This document shows positions 16,429 through 25,955 of a stretch of DNA of 64,000 nucleotides, piece by piece. This DNA is from Nonomuraea sp. SYSU D8015 (GTDB taxonomy: Bacteria > Actinomycetota > Actinomycetes > Streptosporangiales > Streptosporangiaceae). Position 1 is the first letter of the stretch, and each line of letters begins with the position of its first letter. The notes beneath the pieces are model-generated. The model saw only the letters and a list, made by a program, of their open reading frames with translations, was not told the DNA's origin and did no database searches. The stretch is taken from positions 1 through 64,000 of the forward strand of contig NZ_VJYI01000002.1 of the NCBI RefSeq assembly GCF_008065375.1, written 5' to 3'. The position numbers were made by a program, and so were the translations under genes.

Positions 16429-17892
16429 GTGGGACTGCTCGACACCATCGATTGGCAGGGGAACGTCTTCAAGAGCGGCGCGTGGACGGCCGGCCGCGGT
16501 GGCGACTACGCGGTCGTCGAGCCCGCCACCGGCGCCGAGCTCGGCCGGATGGGGCGGGCGACCCCGGAGGACGTCACCGAGGCCGCCGCGAGCGCCGCCG
16601 CGGCGCAGAAGGAATGGGCGGCGCTGCCGCACACCGCCCGCGCCGCCGTCCTGCGCAAGGCCGGTGACCTGTGGCAGCAGCACGCCGACGAGATCAGCGG
16701 CTGGAACGTCCGCGAGGTCGGCACGGTCCCGGGCATGGCCGGGTTCGCCCTGCACGTGGCGGCCGAGGAATGTTACGAGGCCGCCTCCCTGCCCAGCCGC
16801 GCGATCGGCGAGCTGCTGCCCTCGGAGCAGCCGCGGCTGTCCCTGGCGCGCCGCATACCGGCCGGCGTGGTCGCGGTGATCTCCCCGTTCAACGTCCCGA
16901 TCATCCTCGGCATCCGCTCGGTCGCCCCCGCCCTCGCGCTCGGCAACGCGGTCATCCTCAAGCCCGACCCGCGAACTGCGGTCACCGGCGGCACGCTGAT
17001 GGCCCGCGTGTTCGAAGAGGCCGGTCTGCCGCCAGGCGTGCTGCAGATGCTGCCCGGCGGACCCGACGTCGGCGAGGCTCTGATCGCCGACCCGCACGTG
17101 CGTGTCATCTCCTTCACCGGCTCCACGGCCGTCGGCCGGCGCATCGGCGAACTGGCCGGCAAGCATCTCAAGCGCGCCCACCTGGAGCTCGGCGGCAACT
17201 CGGCGCTGCTGGTGCTCGACGACGCCGACGTGGACGCGGCGGTGAACCTGGCCGCCTGGGGCTCGTTCTTCCACCAGGGCCAGATCTGCATGACCACCGG
17301 CCGCCACCTGGTCTCCGAGCGCCTCTACGACGACTTCGTGGAACGCCTCGCCGCCAAGGCCGGCCACCTGCCGGTCGGTGACCCGGCCACCGGCCAGGTC
17401 GCGCTCGGCCCGGTGATCGACGCGGGCCAGCGCGACAAGATCCACGCCCTGGTGAGCGCGAGCGTCGAGCAGGGTGCGAAGCTGGCGGCCGGCGGCTCCT
17501 ACGACAACCTCTTCTACCGGCCGACCGTGCTGGCCGACGTGCCGTTGACCGCGCCCGCCTTCGCCGAGGAGGTCTTCGGGCCCGTCGCCCCGGTCACCCG
17601 CGTGTCGTCGGTCGAGGAGGCCGTGGAGCTCGCCGCGGACGGCGAGTACGGCCTGTCGCTGGGGATCGTGACCCGGGACGTGATGCGCGGCCTGGCCGCC
17701 GCCGAGCAGATCCCGACCGGCATCGTGCACATCAACGACCAGACCGTGAACGACGAGGCCAACGCGCCGTTCGGCGGCGTGCGCGCCTCGGGCACCGGCT
17801 CCCGCTTCGGCGGGGCGGCGGCCAACATCGAGGCGTTCACGGAGACCCGCTGGATCACCATGCGCGGCGAGCCGCCGCAGTATCCGTTCTGA
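16429..17892 (+). CDS. Benzaldehyde dehydrogenase-like aldehyde dehydrogenase
   Basis: 487 residues. GTG at 16429 is chosen because AAGGAGG lies 8-14 bases upstream and the protein then begins GLLDTIDWQG, as benzaldehyde dehydrogenases (XylC-like) do. All catalytic parts are intact: VVAVISPFNVPIILGIRSVA, E253 in HLELGGNSALLV, C287 in HQGQICMTTGRHL, and EEVFGPVAPVTRVSSVEE. It should oxidise an aromatic aldehyde to the acid with NAD(P)+. In-frame codons continue upstream to about 16265, but with no better start. It follows iclR and has its own IclR-like site, then a strong terminator. Confidence 0.9.
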   Translation: MGLLDTIDWQGNVFKSGAWTAGRGGDYAVVEPATGAELGRMGRATPEDVTEAAASAAAAQKEWAALPHTARAAVLRKAGDLWQQHADEISGWNVREVGTVPGMAGFALHVAAEECYEAASLPSRAIGELLPSEQPRLSLARRIPAGVVAVISPFNVPIILGIRSVAPALALGNAVILKPDPRTAVTGGTLMARVFEEAGLPPGVLQMLPGGPDVGEALIADPHVRVISFTGSTAVGRRIGELAGKHLKRAHLELGGNSALLVLDDADVDAAVNLAAWGSFFHQGQICMTTGRHLVSERLYDDFVERLAAKAGHLPVGDPATGQVALGPVIDAGQRDKIHALVSASVEQGAKLAAGGSYDNLFYRPTVLADVPLTAPAFAEEVFGPVAPVTRVSSVEEAVELAADGEYGLSLGIVTRDVMRGLAAAEQIPTGIVHINDQTVNDEANAPFGGVRASGTGSRFGGAAANIEAFTETRWITMRGEPPQYPF

Positions 17893-17908
17893 TCGTCGAC
17901 AGCGGCCG

Positions 17909-17940
17909 CGGCCCGGCGCCGGTGATCCGGCGCCGGGCCG
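17909..17940. terminator. Strong bidirectional hairpin terminator
   Basis: CGGCCCGGCGCCGG (17909-17922) and CCGGCGCCGGGCCG (17927-17940) form a perfect 14-base stem with loop TGAT, between the convergent ALDH and LysR genes. Confidence 0.85.
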
Positions 17941-17960
17941 TCGTCGTCGCTGAGGCATGA

Positions 17961-18847
17961 TCAGCTGGTCAGCGGGCCGAGTTCGCGGACGACACCGGCG
18001 AAGGCGCGGATGAGGTCGTTCTCCGCCTCGCTACGCCATACCAGTGCGTACGGCAAGGCCGTCATGTCCCGTACGGGCAGATACACGATGTCGGGGCGGG
18101 GCCAGTAGCGGGTCACCTGGATCGGGAAGAGCGTGACCGTCTCCCCGAGGCTGGTGAGCATGAAGGCCTCCTCGAGATGCTGGACAGCGGAGCCTCGTTC
18201 GATCGACCGTCCCTTGGGCGTCTCCAGCGGAATGTAGCCGTCGAACCAGTAATCGGGGCCGACTCGATACCGACGTGCTGAAAGTCGCCGACCATCTCCA
18301 CGGAGACCGACGAATAACCGGTGAGCTCATGGTCGCGGGACACGGCCAGCACTCTCGGCTCTTCGAACAGCACGGGGCCCACGGTCAGGTCGGCTTCCTC
18401 GACGGGCAGCCAGGTGACCAGGACGTCGATCTCGCCACGTCGCAGCCCGGCGAAAGGATCGGCGAAGGGCGCGTGCAGGATGTGCAGCCCCCACTGCGGG
18501 TACTGGGCGCGGAACGTGTCCCAGTAGGGACGCAGCTCGTGGACGTTGTTGGGCATCATGCCGACCCTGAGCGCGGCGGTCTTGCCCTGGGCTGCCAGGC
18601 GCGCCTTGTCCATGCTGTGCCGCAGCCCCTGGTAGACCTGGCCAAGGTCGTCGCGAAGCTGCCGGCCGACCGGCGTCAGCCGGACATTGCGGCTGTCGCG
18701 GTCGAACAGCAGGGTGCCGAGGGCGCGTTCCTGCTTCTTGATCGCCTGGCTGACCCGGGCGACCGATACGTGCAGCCGTTCGGCGGTGCGGCCGAAATGC
18801 AGCTCTTCGGCCAGCGTCAAGAAGATCTCGATGTCACGGAGCTCCAC
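17961..18847 (-). pseudogene. LysR-family regulator interrupted by a one-base frameshift
   Basis: From GTG at 18847 the frame encodes ELRDIEIFLTLAEELHFGRT and ERLHVSVARVSQAIKKQERA, the LysR HTH, then a substrate domain to GDFQHVGIESAP near base 18260. There the sense passes to another frame (YWFDGYIPLETPKGRSIERG, EEAFMLTSLGETVTLFPIQV, ending ELVRELGPLTS-like at 17961). The join reads gccccgattac where gccccGgattac would restore A-P-D-Y-W, so a single base has been lost. The span is 887 bases, one short of a multiple of three. It is either a recent inactivation or a sequencing error. Regulator of an unknown target; the ALDH operon ends just beside it. Confidence 0.8.
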
Positions 18848-18961
18848 GCACGCCCTATCAGTCACCCGTCCGTCAATTGTGGCGTTAACGATCGTTGCAG
18901 GATTCGTCGTTGTTCGCCCCGGGGTCCGGCTGAATGCTTGATCACACCCCGTACCAGAGCA

Positions 18962-19765
18962 TTCAGGGAGTGCGGGCTGGACCGGCCGGACCGGCTGCTC
19001 GGCTTCGCGCTGCCCGCCGCCGAACGTCTCGGCGATCGCCGGTCGCTCAGCTGGCTGCACTACATGCGGGGTCAGGCCCGGCAGTACGGCAGCCGACCGG
19101 CGCAGGCGGCGCCGGACTACGAGGCGGCACGCACGCTGATGGCCGAGGCCGGCGACGTGCACGGCGAGGTGCGGGTCCTGCAGCAGCTGGCCGAGCTGCG
19201 CATGAAGGACGGCGACTACACCTCGGCCATCGAGCTCCTGCGCCAGACGGCCGCGCTGCTGCCCGAGGGCGAGGTGGTGGAGACATACGTGGTCACCCGC
19301 GTGCGCATCGGCTACGCCCTGGTGCAGCTGGGTGAGTACGGTCAGGCCCACGCGATCGTCTCCGGTCTGCTCGGCATGGCCCGTGATCCCTTGAGCCAGG
19401 TGACGGGATACCGGCTGTATGAGGCGTCCAGCCTGTCCGACGTCGCCGTCGCCCTGCGCCACCTCGGTCGGCTGGAGGATGCCCTGGCTCGGCACGCGCA
19501 GGCGCTGAAGATCGCCGAGGAGGCCGGGGAAGCGCAATTCGAGCTCGGCGTCCTGATCCCGTACGCCCAGACCTGCCTGGCCGCCGGCGACCGCGAGGCG
19601 GCCGCGGGCCACTACCGCGCGGCGCTGGACATCGCCACCTCACTCGGCCTGCGCCATCTGGGGGCCGTCGCGGGTGACGCACTGGCCGAGCTGGAGCGCC
19701 CCATCGGTGTCCCGTCCCGTCCCGGGACACCTCGGCAACAGCTGCTCGTGGCAGCGAATCCCTAG
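18962..19765 (+). pseudogene. Orphan TPR C-terminus of an AfsR/SARP-type regulator
   Basis: The frame reads ECGLDRPDRLLGFALPAAER, WLHYMRGQARQYGSRPAQAA and repeated helical pairs (ELRMKDGDYTSAIELLRQTA, LSDVAVALRHLGRLEDALAR, LAAGDREAAAGHYRAALDIA). These are tetratricopeptide repeats as found at the C terminus of BTAD/NB-ARC regulators. No start codon precedes them in frame until an internal ATG at 19061, and the DNA-binding and ATPase domains are missing. I treat it as the relic of a large regulator, related in architecture to the intact one at 45211-48357. Confidence 0.7.
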
Positions 19766-19853
19766 GTCAACGGGGTCGCGCGGGAGCGTTCCGCGTCCCG
19801 CCACCCGATGCCGCGCCTTCCCGGGACGGAGCCGCGGCACGAAGCTGTTCGCC

Positions 19854-20336
19854 ATGACCACGACGACGTCTTCACTGCTCGCCGACCTGGACGCGCTGCC
19901 CGTCCTGTGGGAGGTGGACGGCACCGTCGCCGCACCCGTGGAGGCGGTCGCCGGGCTGCTGTTCGCCATCGAGGACGGCCGGGTGGGCGACGACAACCTG
20001 CTGGTTCTGGCGGGGTCGTGGGCTGCTCGGCGCGGCGCGATGACGGTTTCCGCCGTGGGAGCCGGTAGCTATCACGCCGAGTTCGCCGGAGCCCCCGGCC
20101 CTGTGCGCGTCGAGCTGCACCGCGGGCTGTGCGCGATGGCGGTGCAGAGCTGGTACGGCGGCGTGCACGAAGCACTGCCGTCGGCCGGCGGCACCCGAGT
20201 GGTCCACCGCGTCCACCAAGTGCTCCCCGAGCATCCCGGCTTCCGCGCCGGGATCGCCGAGCTCGGCATGCACGTCCGCATGTCCCGCGATCTGCAGCGG
20301 GTGCTCCGAGCGATCGCCGACCGGCTCGGCTGCTAA
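19854..20336 (+). CDS. Hypothetical protein, possibly SRPBCC-like
   Basis: 160 residues from ATG at 19854. It begins TTTTSSLLADLDALPVLWEV, continues GTVAAPVEAVAGLLFAIEDG, and has a beta-rich middle (GAMTVSAVGAGSYHAEFAGA) and a helical end (GMHVRMSRDLQRVLRAIADR). The helix-strand order and the last long helix resemble polyketide-cyclase/START-like (SRPBCC) proteins that bind a hydrophobic ligand, but the similarity is not strong enough to assign. No partner gene is obvious. Confidence 0.6.
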   Translation: MTTTTSSLLADLDALPVLWEVDGTVAAPVEAVAGLLFAIEDGRVGDDNLLVLAGSWAARRGAMTVSAVGAGSYHAEFAGAPGPVRVELHRGLCAMAVQSWYGGVHEALPSAGGTRVVHRVHQVLPEHPGFRAGIAELGMHVRMSRDLQRVLRAIADRLGC

Positions 20337-20450
20337 GCACCATCCCGACCTTCGCGTACGTCCTCGCGTACCACAGACCCCCGCCAACGCCTGTAAATCG
20401 CCACTCCGCAGGCGCAACACCGCGATCCCCTCGTACGAAAGGAAAAGTTC

Positions 20451-20650
20451 ATGGAGAAACTCGCTCTCGTCGTGGCCGGGAAGACCGTCGTCGGCCTCAC
20501 CGCCGGCCCTGGGGTCGCCTCCGCACAGACGGACCGCGACCGCAAGAAACACGATCACGCCGAGACCCAGAAGGTGCTGACCCAAGCGGTGGCCCCGGCG
20601 GCCACCAGGGCGTCGTGGTCGAGGTCCGCGACAAGAACAGGACGTAGTTC
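20451..20650 (+). pseudogene. N-terminal stub of a serine hydrolase (beta-lactamase/DD-peptidase family)
   Basis: After a good ribosome site (AAAGGAAAAG) the ATG at 20451 opens MEKLALVVAGKTVVGLTAGP, a signal-peptide-like start, and ETQKVLTQAVAP. The sense then shifts frame to GGPGGHQGVVVEVRDKNRT and stops. LTQAV...GVVVEVRDKNRT is how mature beta-lactamase-family hydrolases begin before their S-x-x-K motif. The catalytic part is absent, so this is a decayed gene end. Confidence 0.55.
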
Positions 20651-20878
20651 GGTCGAGGCTCAGCTTGCCGGCGTTCGCCGCCACCCTGGTGCTGCAACGA
20701 GCAGGCTCTCCTCCGGCGGCGGCTGCTGCGGCTGACCAGCGCGCTTGGCCGCTGCCAGCGTTCGACCGGCGGGAGCGACGCACACCGGCCCGCTGCCTGC
20801 CATTGATCGGCACCGCCGGGTGATGGATGTTGGGGGGACGAGTGGCAGCGACCAGAAGCGACCCACGAGGAGTTCGAC

Positions 20879-22072
20879 ATGAGCGATGCCGCGCCCCCTG
20901 CGGTCACCATGCCCACCCGGCGTCAGCGCCCCCTCGATCCCCCGCAGGAGCTGGAGAGGTGGCGCGAGGAGGCCCCGGTCCGCAGGTTACGGTACGCCGA
21001 CGGCCATGTCGGCTGGCTGGTGACCGGCTACGCGGCGGCCCGTGCGGTGATGGGCGACGGCCGCTTCAGCACCCGGCCCGAGCTGCACCATCCATCGACG
21101 CCGCAGATCGCGCAGCACCAGGCCATGCGCCGGCCGCCCGGGTTCTTCGTACGCCTGGACCCGCCCGAGCACACCCGCTACCGCAAGCTGCTGACCGGCC
21201 AGTTCACTGTGCGCCGGATGAAACTGCTGGAACCGCGGATCGCCGAGATCACGGGCGCCACGCTCGACGCGATGGTGCGCACCGGCCCGCCCGCCGAGCT
21301 GGTACGCGACTTCGCACTGCCGATCCCCGCCCTGGTGATCTGCGAGCTGCTCGGCGTCCCGTACGCGGACCGCGAGAGCTTCCATCGGCAGGCGGCCACG
21401 CTCGTAGCACTGGGGGCCAGCACCGAGCAGAAGCAGCAGGCGATGAACGAGCTGAACGCCTACGTACGCGCCCTGGTCGCCGACAAGCGGGCCAGACCGG
21501 CCGACGACCTGATCAGCGGCCTGTCGTCCGGCGGGGAGCTCACCCACGACGAGCTGTCCGGCGTGGCCATGCTGCTGCTCCTGGCCGGGCACGAGACGAC
21601 GGCCAACATGCTGGCCCTCGGCACGTTCACCCTGCTCGGCAACCCCGGCCAGCTCGCCAAGCTGCGTAGCGACCCCTCCCTGGCACCGGGCGCGGTGGAG
21701 GAACTGCTGCGCTACCTCACGGTGGTCGACTTCATGGTCCGGACGGCGCTGGAGGACGTGGAGCTCGACGGTCACACGATCAAGGCGGGCGAGACGGTGA
21801 CTGTTTCCCTGCCCACCGCCAACCGAGACCCGCTGCGGTTCGCCGATCCCGGGGCCATGGACATCACCCGGGACGCGACCGGCCACCTGACGTTCGGACA
21901 TGGCATCCACCAGTGCCTGGGCCAGCAACTCGCCCGCAACGAGATGCGCATCGCCCTGCCCGCGCTGCTCGACCGGCTGCCGGGGCTGCGCCTGGCGGTG
22001 CCTGCCGAGGAGGTGCCCATGCGGTCCGACATGCTGGTCTACGGCGTACACCGGTTGCCGGTGACCTGGTAG
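20879..22072 (+). CDS. Cytochrome P450 monooxygenase (first of two similar copies)
   Basis: 397 residues. I helix LLLLAGHETTANMLALG, E-x-x-R in EELLRYLTVVDF, and heme ligand C346 in LTFGHGIHQCLGQQLAR. DPPEHTRYRKLLTGQFTVRR is the C-helix block of bacterial class I P450s of the CYP105/107 kind. It needs a ferredoxin and reductase, neither encoded nearby. Text matches the P450 at 50853-52061 block by block (GxxGWLxTGY, LRYLxV, ANRDPxRF, GIHQCLGQQLAR), so the two belong to one subfamily. Its 3' end nearly touches the convergent MATE gene. Confidence 0.92.
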   Translation: MSDAAPPAVTMPTRRQRPLDPPQELERWREEAPVRRLRYADGHVGWLVTGYAAARAVMGDGRFSTRPELHHPSTPQIAQHQAMRRPPGFFVRLDPPEHTRYRKLLTGQFTVRRMKLLEPRIAEITGATLDAMVRTGPPAELVRDFALPIPALVICELLGVPYADRESFHRQAATLVALGASTEQKQQAMNELNAYVRALVADKRARPADDLISGLSSGGELTHDELSGVAMLLLLAGHETTANMLALGTFTLLGNPGQLAKLRSDPSLAPGAVEELLRYLTVVDFMVRTALEDVELDGHTIKAGETVTVSLPTANRDPLRFADPGAMDITRDATGHLTFGHGIHQCLGQQLARNEMRIALPALLDRLPGLRLAVPAEEVPMRSDMLVYGVHRLPVTW

Positions 22073-22092
22073 CCGGGCGCGTACGGCGGGCC

Positions 22093-23406
22093 TCATTCCT
22101 TCTGGAGGGCGGAGAGGGCCCGGTGGAAGCGGGTGAGCAGCAGCGCGGCGGTGGCGGCGAGTCCGGTGAACAGGCCGAGCCAGGTCCCTAGCGTGTCCAG
22201 CCCGGCCGGTACGGACAGCAGCCAGACCGCGGGCAGTCCCACGAGCCAGTAGCCGACGAGGGTCACCCGGAAGCCGCCCTTGGTGTCGTCGAGACCGCGG
22301 AGGAGCCCGACCCCGATGTTCTGGGCGCAGTCGACGAACTGCATGACGGCTGCGACCATGAGCAGGCTCGTGGCGATCCCCGTCGCGGTGCCGTCGCCCG
22401 CCTCCAGGAACGCGCGCAGGACCAGCTCCGGCAGCGCCAGGTAGACCAGGCCGACGACACCCATCGCGATGGCGCCGCAGGCCAGGGCGGCGCGCGCGAT
22501 CCGCCGGGCCCGCTGCGGATCACCGAGGGCGACCTCCCTGCTGACGCCTATGGAGGCGGCGTGCGACAGGCCGACCGAGATCTGGAAGACGATGTAGACC
22601 AACTGGTTGACGGCGGTGTGCGCGGCCAGGGCGGCGGTGCCGAAGGTGCCGACGAGCAAGGCGACGAGGGAGAAGAAGCCGGCCTCGGAGCCGTACGTGG
22701 CGGCGATGGGCACGCCCAGCCCGGTGAGCCCGCGCAACGTGGCCGGCCGGGCTCGCCAGGCACGCAGGTCGAGCATGGGGGCGAGTTCGGGGTCACGGCG
22801 GGCTGAGGCGTACAGGGCCAGGAAGGTCAGCAGGTAGACGGAGCTGGTCGCGAGACCGATGCCGGCCAGGCCGAACGGGCCCATCAGGGCCGCGTTGAGC
22901 ACGCCGTTGACCACGATCGAGGCGAGCGTGATGCGCAGCAGCGCCTGCGGGCGGCGCATCCCGACGGTGAACTGCCGGATCGCCTGGAACCACAGGCACG
23001 GCACCAACCCCGGCGCCAGCGCCCACAGCATGGGCCGCATGCCGTCGATCACGACCGGGTCCTGGCCGAGGAGCCCTACGCCCTCCCCCACGGCGACCAT
23101 GAGCACGGCTCCCCCGACGCCCGCGACGGTGGCCAGCGCGAGCGCGGCCCGGATGAGGTCGCCGAGGTCTTCCTGGCGAGCGTGCGCGGCGGCCACCTGG
23201 TTGCCGACAGCCGTGACCAGGCCGACACCCATGGTGCGGAACTGGTTGAAGATCACCATGGCCAGCCCGCCGGCCGCCAGCGCCTCGACGCCGAGCAGCC
23301 CGAGCATGACGGTGTCGGTGGTGGTCAGAGCGACCTGGGCGAGCTGAGTGAGAGCGAGCGGTACGGCCAGCGCGGTGAGCTCACGGGTGGTCGTTACCTT
23401 GCGCAT
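22093..23406 (-). CDS. MATE-family efflux transporter under an iron box
   Basis: 437 residues with twelve hydrophobic segments in two homologous halves ([39 protein letters not shown], and later GLGVPIAATYGSEAGFFSLV). The family exports organic cations or secreted metabolites using Na+ or H+. Start ATG at 23406 has GGGAG just upstream. An almost perfect DtxR/IdeR-type box (23416-23434) lies directly before that ribosome site, so expression should rise in low iron. It faces away from a dipeptide/nickel-family importer sharing the box, which suggests export and re-import of one metal-binding compound. Confidence 0.88.
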   Translation of the reverse strand: MRKVTTTRELTALAVPLALTQLAQVALTTTDTVMLGLLGVEALAAGGLAMVIFNQFRTMGVGLVTAVGNQVAAAHARQEDLGDLIRAALALATVAGVGGAVLMVAVGEGVGLLGQDPVVIDGMRPMLWALAPGLVPCLWFQAIRQFTVGMRRPQALLRITLASIVVNGVLNAALMGPFGLAGIGLATSSVYLLTFLALYASARRDPELAPMLDLRAWRARPATLRGLTGLGVPIAATYGSEAGFFSLVALLVGTFGTAALAAHTAVNQLVYIVFQISVGLSHAASIGVSREVALGDPQRARRIARAALACGAIAMGVVGLVYLALPELVLRAFLEAGDGTATGIATSLLMVAAVMQFVDCAQNIGVGLLRGLDDTKGGFRVTLVGYWLVGLPAVWLLSVPAGLDTLGTWLGLFTGLAATAALLLTRFHRALSALQKE

Positions 23407-23415
23407 ACGCTCCCT

Positions 23416-23434
23416 TTAGGGTAGGCAAACCTAA
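23416..23434. promoter_or_regulatory. Iron box (DtxR/IdeR/DmdR operator)
   Basis: TTAGGGTAGGCAAACCTAA matches the known TTAGGTTAGGCTAACCTAA consensus at 17 of 19 positions. It lies between the divergent MATE (23406) and solute-binding protein (23464) genes and can serve both. Confidence 0.85.
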
Positions 23435-23463
23435 GCAAAAAGTAATGCATGAATGGGGACAAA

Positions 23464-25020
23464 GTGGACCTTAGTCGGCGTCATCTCCTCGCGTCAGCCG
23501 GGGGTGTCGGTCTTGTGGCGCTGCTCGCTGCCTGCGGTGGCAGCGGTGGATCCGCTCCCGAGTCCGCGGCCACGACGACCGCGCCGGCCAAACCGGTCAG
23601 CGGCGGGACGCTCCGGATCGGCGCGCTCGGCAGGGTGAGCGCGATCACCCGCGACCCGCACGGCACGCAGGCCAACGAGAGTGACTATCTGATCATCAGC
23701 CTGATCTACGACACGCTGACCGCCCCCGGCGCCACCGAGAACACCGCGCCCCGCCTGGCCGCGAGCTGGAAGGCCGACGACGACGTCAAGACGTGGCGCT
23801 TCACGCTGGCGCAGGGCGCGACGTTCCACGATGGCACGCCGGTCACCGCCGAAGACGTCGTCTGGTCGCTCCGCCGGCTGCGCGAGACTCCGAGCGGCGC
23901 GGCCCGGCTGCCGGGCATCAAGACGGAGAACATCGAGGCGGACGGCGACACCGTGGTGCTGACCTCCGACTATGCCAACGCCGACCTGCCGCTCCTGTTG
24001 CGCCTGACCACGTTCGTGATGAAGAAGGACACCAAGGAGGTGGCGGACGCGCCGGGCAGCGGGCCGTTCAAGCTGGAGTGGTACCGCGACGGCAATGCCC
24101 GCCTGGTGCGCAACGACGCCTGGCACGGTGGCGAGCCGTACCTCGACGCGATCGAGGTGAAGATCTTCGAAAGTCCGCAGGCCATGGCCAACGCCCTGCT
24201 CGGCGGCCAGATCGACGTGGCTTCCAACGTCGGGGCCGTCGCCGCCAGGACCGCGGCCGCCCGTCCCGACGTCCAGGTGCTGCGCCGGCCCGACGACATG
24301 GCGATGCCCATCGTCATGCGCACCGCCGAGGGCAGCCCGTTCGCCGACCCCAAGGTACGCGAGGCGCTGCGCCTGGCCGTCGACCGCGAGGCCATGGTCA
24401 AGCAGGTGCTCAGCGGGTACGGCAAGGTCGCCAACGACGTGCTCGGCACCGGCGACCCCGCCTACGCCGAGGACCTGCCGCAGCGCGCCCGGGACCTCGC
24501 CAGGGCCAAGCAGCTGCTGCAGGAGGCCGGGTTCGACCTGTCGAAGACGTACCAGCTCAGGACCACCGAGGACATCGCCGGCCTGGCCGAGTCCGCGGCG
24601 CTGTTCGCCACGCAGGTGCGTGAGGCCGGCGTGCAGATCGAGGTCGTCAAGGAGGACTCCGGGACGTTCTGGGACAAGACCTGGCTCAAGGGCGACCTCT
24701 ACACCACCTACTGGGGCACCAACGACTCGGTGATCTTCTTCTCCAGCAAGGTCATGGTGACCGGGGCCGGGCAGAACGAGGCGGCGTGGAGCGACGCCGA
24801 GTTCGACGAGACGTACAAGCAGGCCGTGGGCACGCTGGACGAGACGACGAGAGCGCAGGCACTACGCAAGATCCAGGAGATCCAGCACGCGCGCTCGGGG
24901 TACCTGCTGTGGGGCATGGCCGACGGCATCGACCTGGCCGCTTCCACCGTGCGTGACCTCCCCAAGCTGCCCGGGTACGGACGAGTGCAGCTCGAGCGGG
25001 TATGGCTGGCTCGGGCATAG
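23464..25020 (+). CDS. Tat-exported lipoprotein, family 5 solute-binding protein
   Basis: 518 residues from GTG at 23464, with GGGGA 8 bases upstream; ATG at 23449 is the alternative. The start DLSRRHLLASAGGVGLVALL has the twin arginines, and LAAC supplies the lipid-modified Cys24. The body is the SBP_bac_5 fold of dipeptide/nickel/opine importers (DDVKTWRFTLAQGATFHDGT, PVTAEDVVWSLRRL, RPDDMAMPIVMRTAEGSPFA, VREALRLAVDREAM). It is the first gene of a four-gene overlapping operon and lies 30 bases from an iron box, so the ligand may be a metal chelate rather than a food peptide. Confidence 0.9.
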   Translation: MDLSRRHLLASAGGVGLVALLAACGGSGGSAPESAATTTAPAKPVSGGTLRIGALGRVSAITRDPHGTQANESDYLIISLIYDTLTAPGATENTAPRLAASWKADDDVKTWRFTLAQGATFHDGTPVTAEDVVWSLRRLRETPSGAARLPGIKTENIEADGDTVVLTSDYANADLPLLLRLTTFVMKKDTKEVADAPGSGPFKLEWYRDGNARLVRNDAWHGGEPYLDAIEVKIFESPQAMANALLGGQIDVASNVGAVAARTAAARPDVQVLRRPDDMAMPIVMRTAEGSPFADPKVREALRLAVDREAMVKQVLSGYGKVANDVLGTGDPAYAEDLPQRARDLARAKQLLQEAGFDLSKTYQLRTTEDIAGLAESAALFATQVREAGVQIEVVKEDSGTFWDKTWLKGDLYTTYWGTNDSVIFFSSKVMVTGAGQNEAAWSDAEFDETYKQAVGTLDETTRAQALRKIQEIQHARSGYLLWGMADGIDLAASTVRDLPKLPGYGRVQLERVWLARA

Positions 25021-25955
25021 CGGCGATCACTCGCCTGGCCTGGTTGCTCACCCGCCGGATCGCCCTGCTGGCCGCGCTGCTGGCGCTGGTCTTCGCCGTC
25101 GTCGAGGCGCTTCCCGGCGATGCCGCCGACGCGACGTCCGAGCGCGGTGAGAGCGTCGCGGACGTCGAGCGGCGGCGCGTGCTGCTGGGGCTGGACCAGC
25201 CGGTCGCGGTGCGGTTCCTGCGCTGGATGGCCGGGCTGCCGAGCGGCGACCTCGGCGTCTCCGCTCGCGGCGAGCCGGTGCTGAGCCTGCTGGCCGGACC
25301 GTTGCCGAACACCCTGCTGCTGGGTGGGCTGGCGCTGGCGGTCACCGTCGTCGCCGCGCTCGGGCTCGGTTGCTGGGCGGCGCTGCGGCCGGGATCGATG
25401 ACCGATCGGGTCATCTCGGCATCGGCGACCGCGGTGCTGGCACTGCCGGAGTTCGTGATCGCCGTGGCGCTGGTGCTGGTGTTCGCCCTGTGGGCCGGCC
25501 TCCTGCCTGCTGCCACGCTGGCCGGTCCCGACGGCGCGCCCGCAGCGTGGAGCATGCTGGTGCTGCCCGTGCTGGCGCTGGCGATTCCGCAAATCGGATG
25601 GAACGCTCGGATCGTTCGCGGCGCTCTCGCCGACGAGGCCAAGGCCTCGCATGTCGCCGCTGCCGTGCTGGACGGGCTGCCGTCACGCCGGATCCTCACC
25701 CACCACCTGCTGCCGGGCGCGCTGCCCGCGATCGCGGCGGGTGTGGCGACCTCCACCGGCATGCTGCTCGGCGGGGCGGTCGCGGTGGAGACGATCTTCA
25801 ACTACCCGGGCGTGGGAGCGCTGCTCGCCGGCGCGGTGGCCGATCGGGACACCCCGATCATCGCGGGCGTGGTGGCGCTGACCGGGGTGGCGATCACCTG
25901 CGTGCTGCTGGCGGCCGACGCGATCCGGGCCTGGGCGGCGGGAGTGCGCCGGTGA
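25002..25955 (+). CDS. ABC importer permease, DppB/NikB type
   Basis: 317 residues, ATG at 25002 inside the end of the binding-protein gene. It starts with TRLAWLLTRRIALLAALLAL and has the usual long external loop (ERRRVLLGLDQPVAVRFLRW), PLPNTLLLGGLALAVTVVAA, and the EAA loop NARIVRGALADEAKASHVAA with HHLLPGALPAIAAGVAT. VETIFNYPGVGALLAGAV closes the family pattern. It forms the channel with the next gene product. Confidence 0.9.
   Translation: MAGSGIAAITRLAWLLTRRIALLAALLALVFAVVEALPGDAADATSERGESVADVERRRVLLGLDQPVAVRFLRWMAGLPSGDLGVSARGEPVLSLLAGPLPNTLLLGGLALAVTVVAALGLGCWAALRPGSMTDRVISASATAVLALPEFVIAVALVLVFALWAGLLPAATLAGPDGAPAAWSMLVLPVLALAIPQIGWNARIVRGALADEAKASHVAAAVLDGLPSRRILTHHLLPGALPAIAAGVATSTGMLLGGAVAVETIFNYPGVGALLAGAVADRDTPIIAGVVALTGVAITCVLLAADAIRAWAAGVRR

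Noticed and set aside
14824..17892. A 1022-codon open frame on the plus strand.
   Set aside because: Its first half is antisense to the first ALDH and crosses the iclR gene in another frame. Only the part from 16429 resembles a protein and has a ribosome site.
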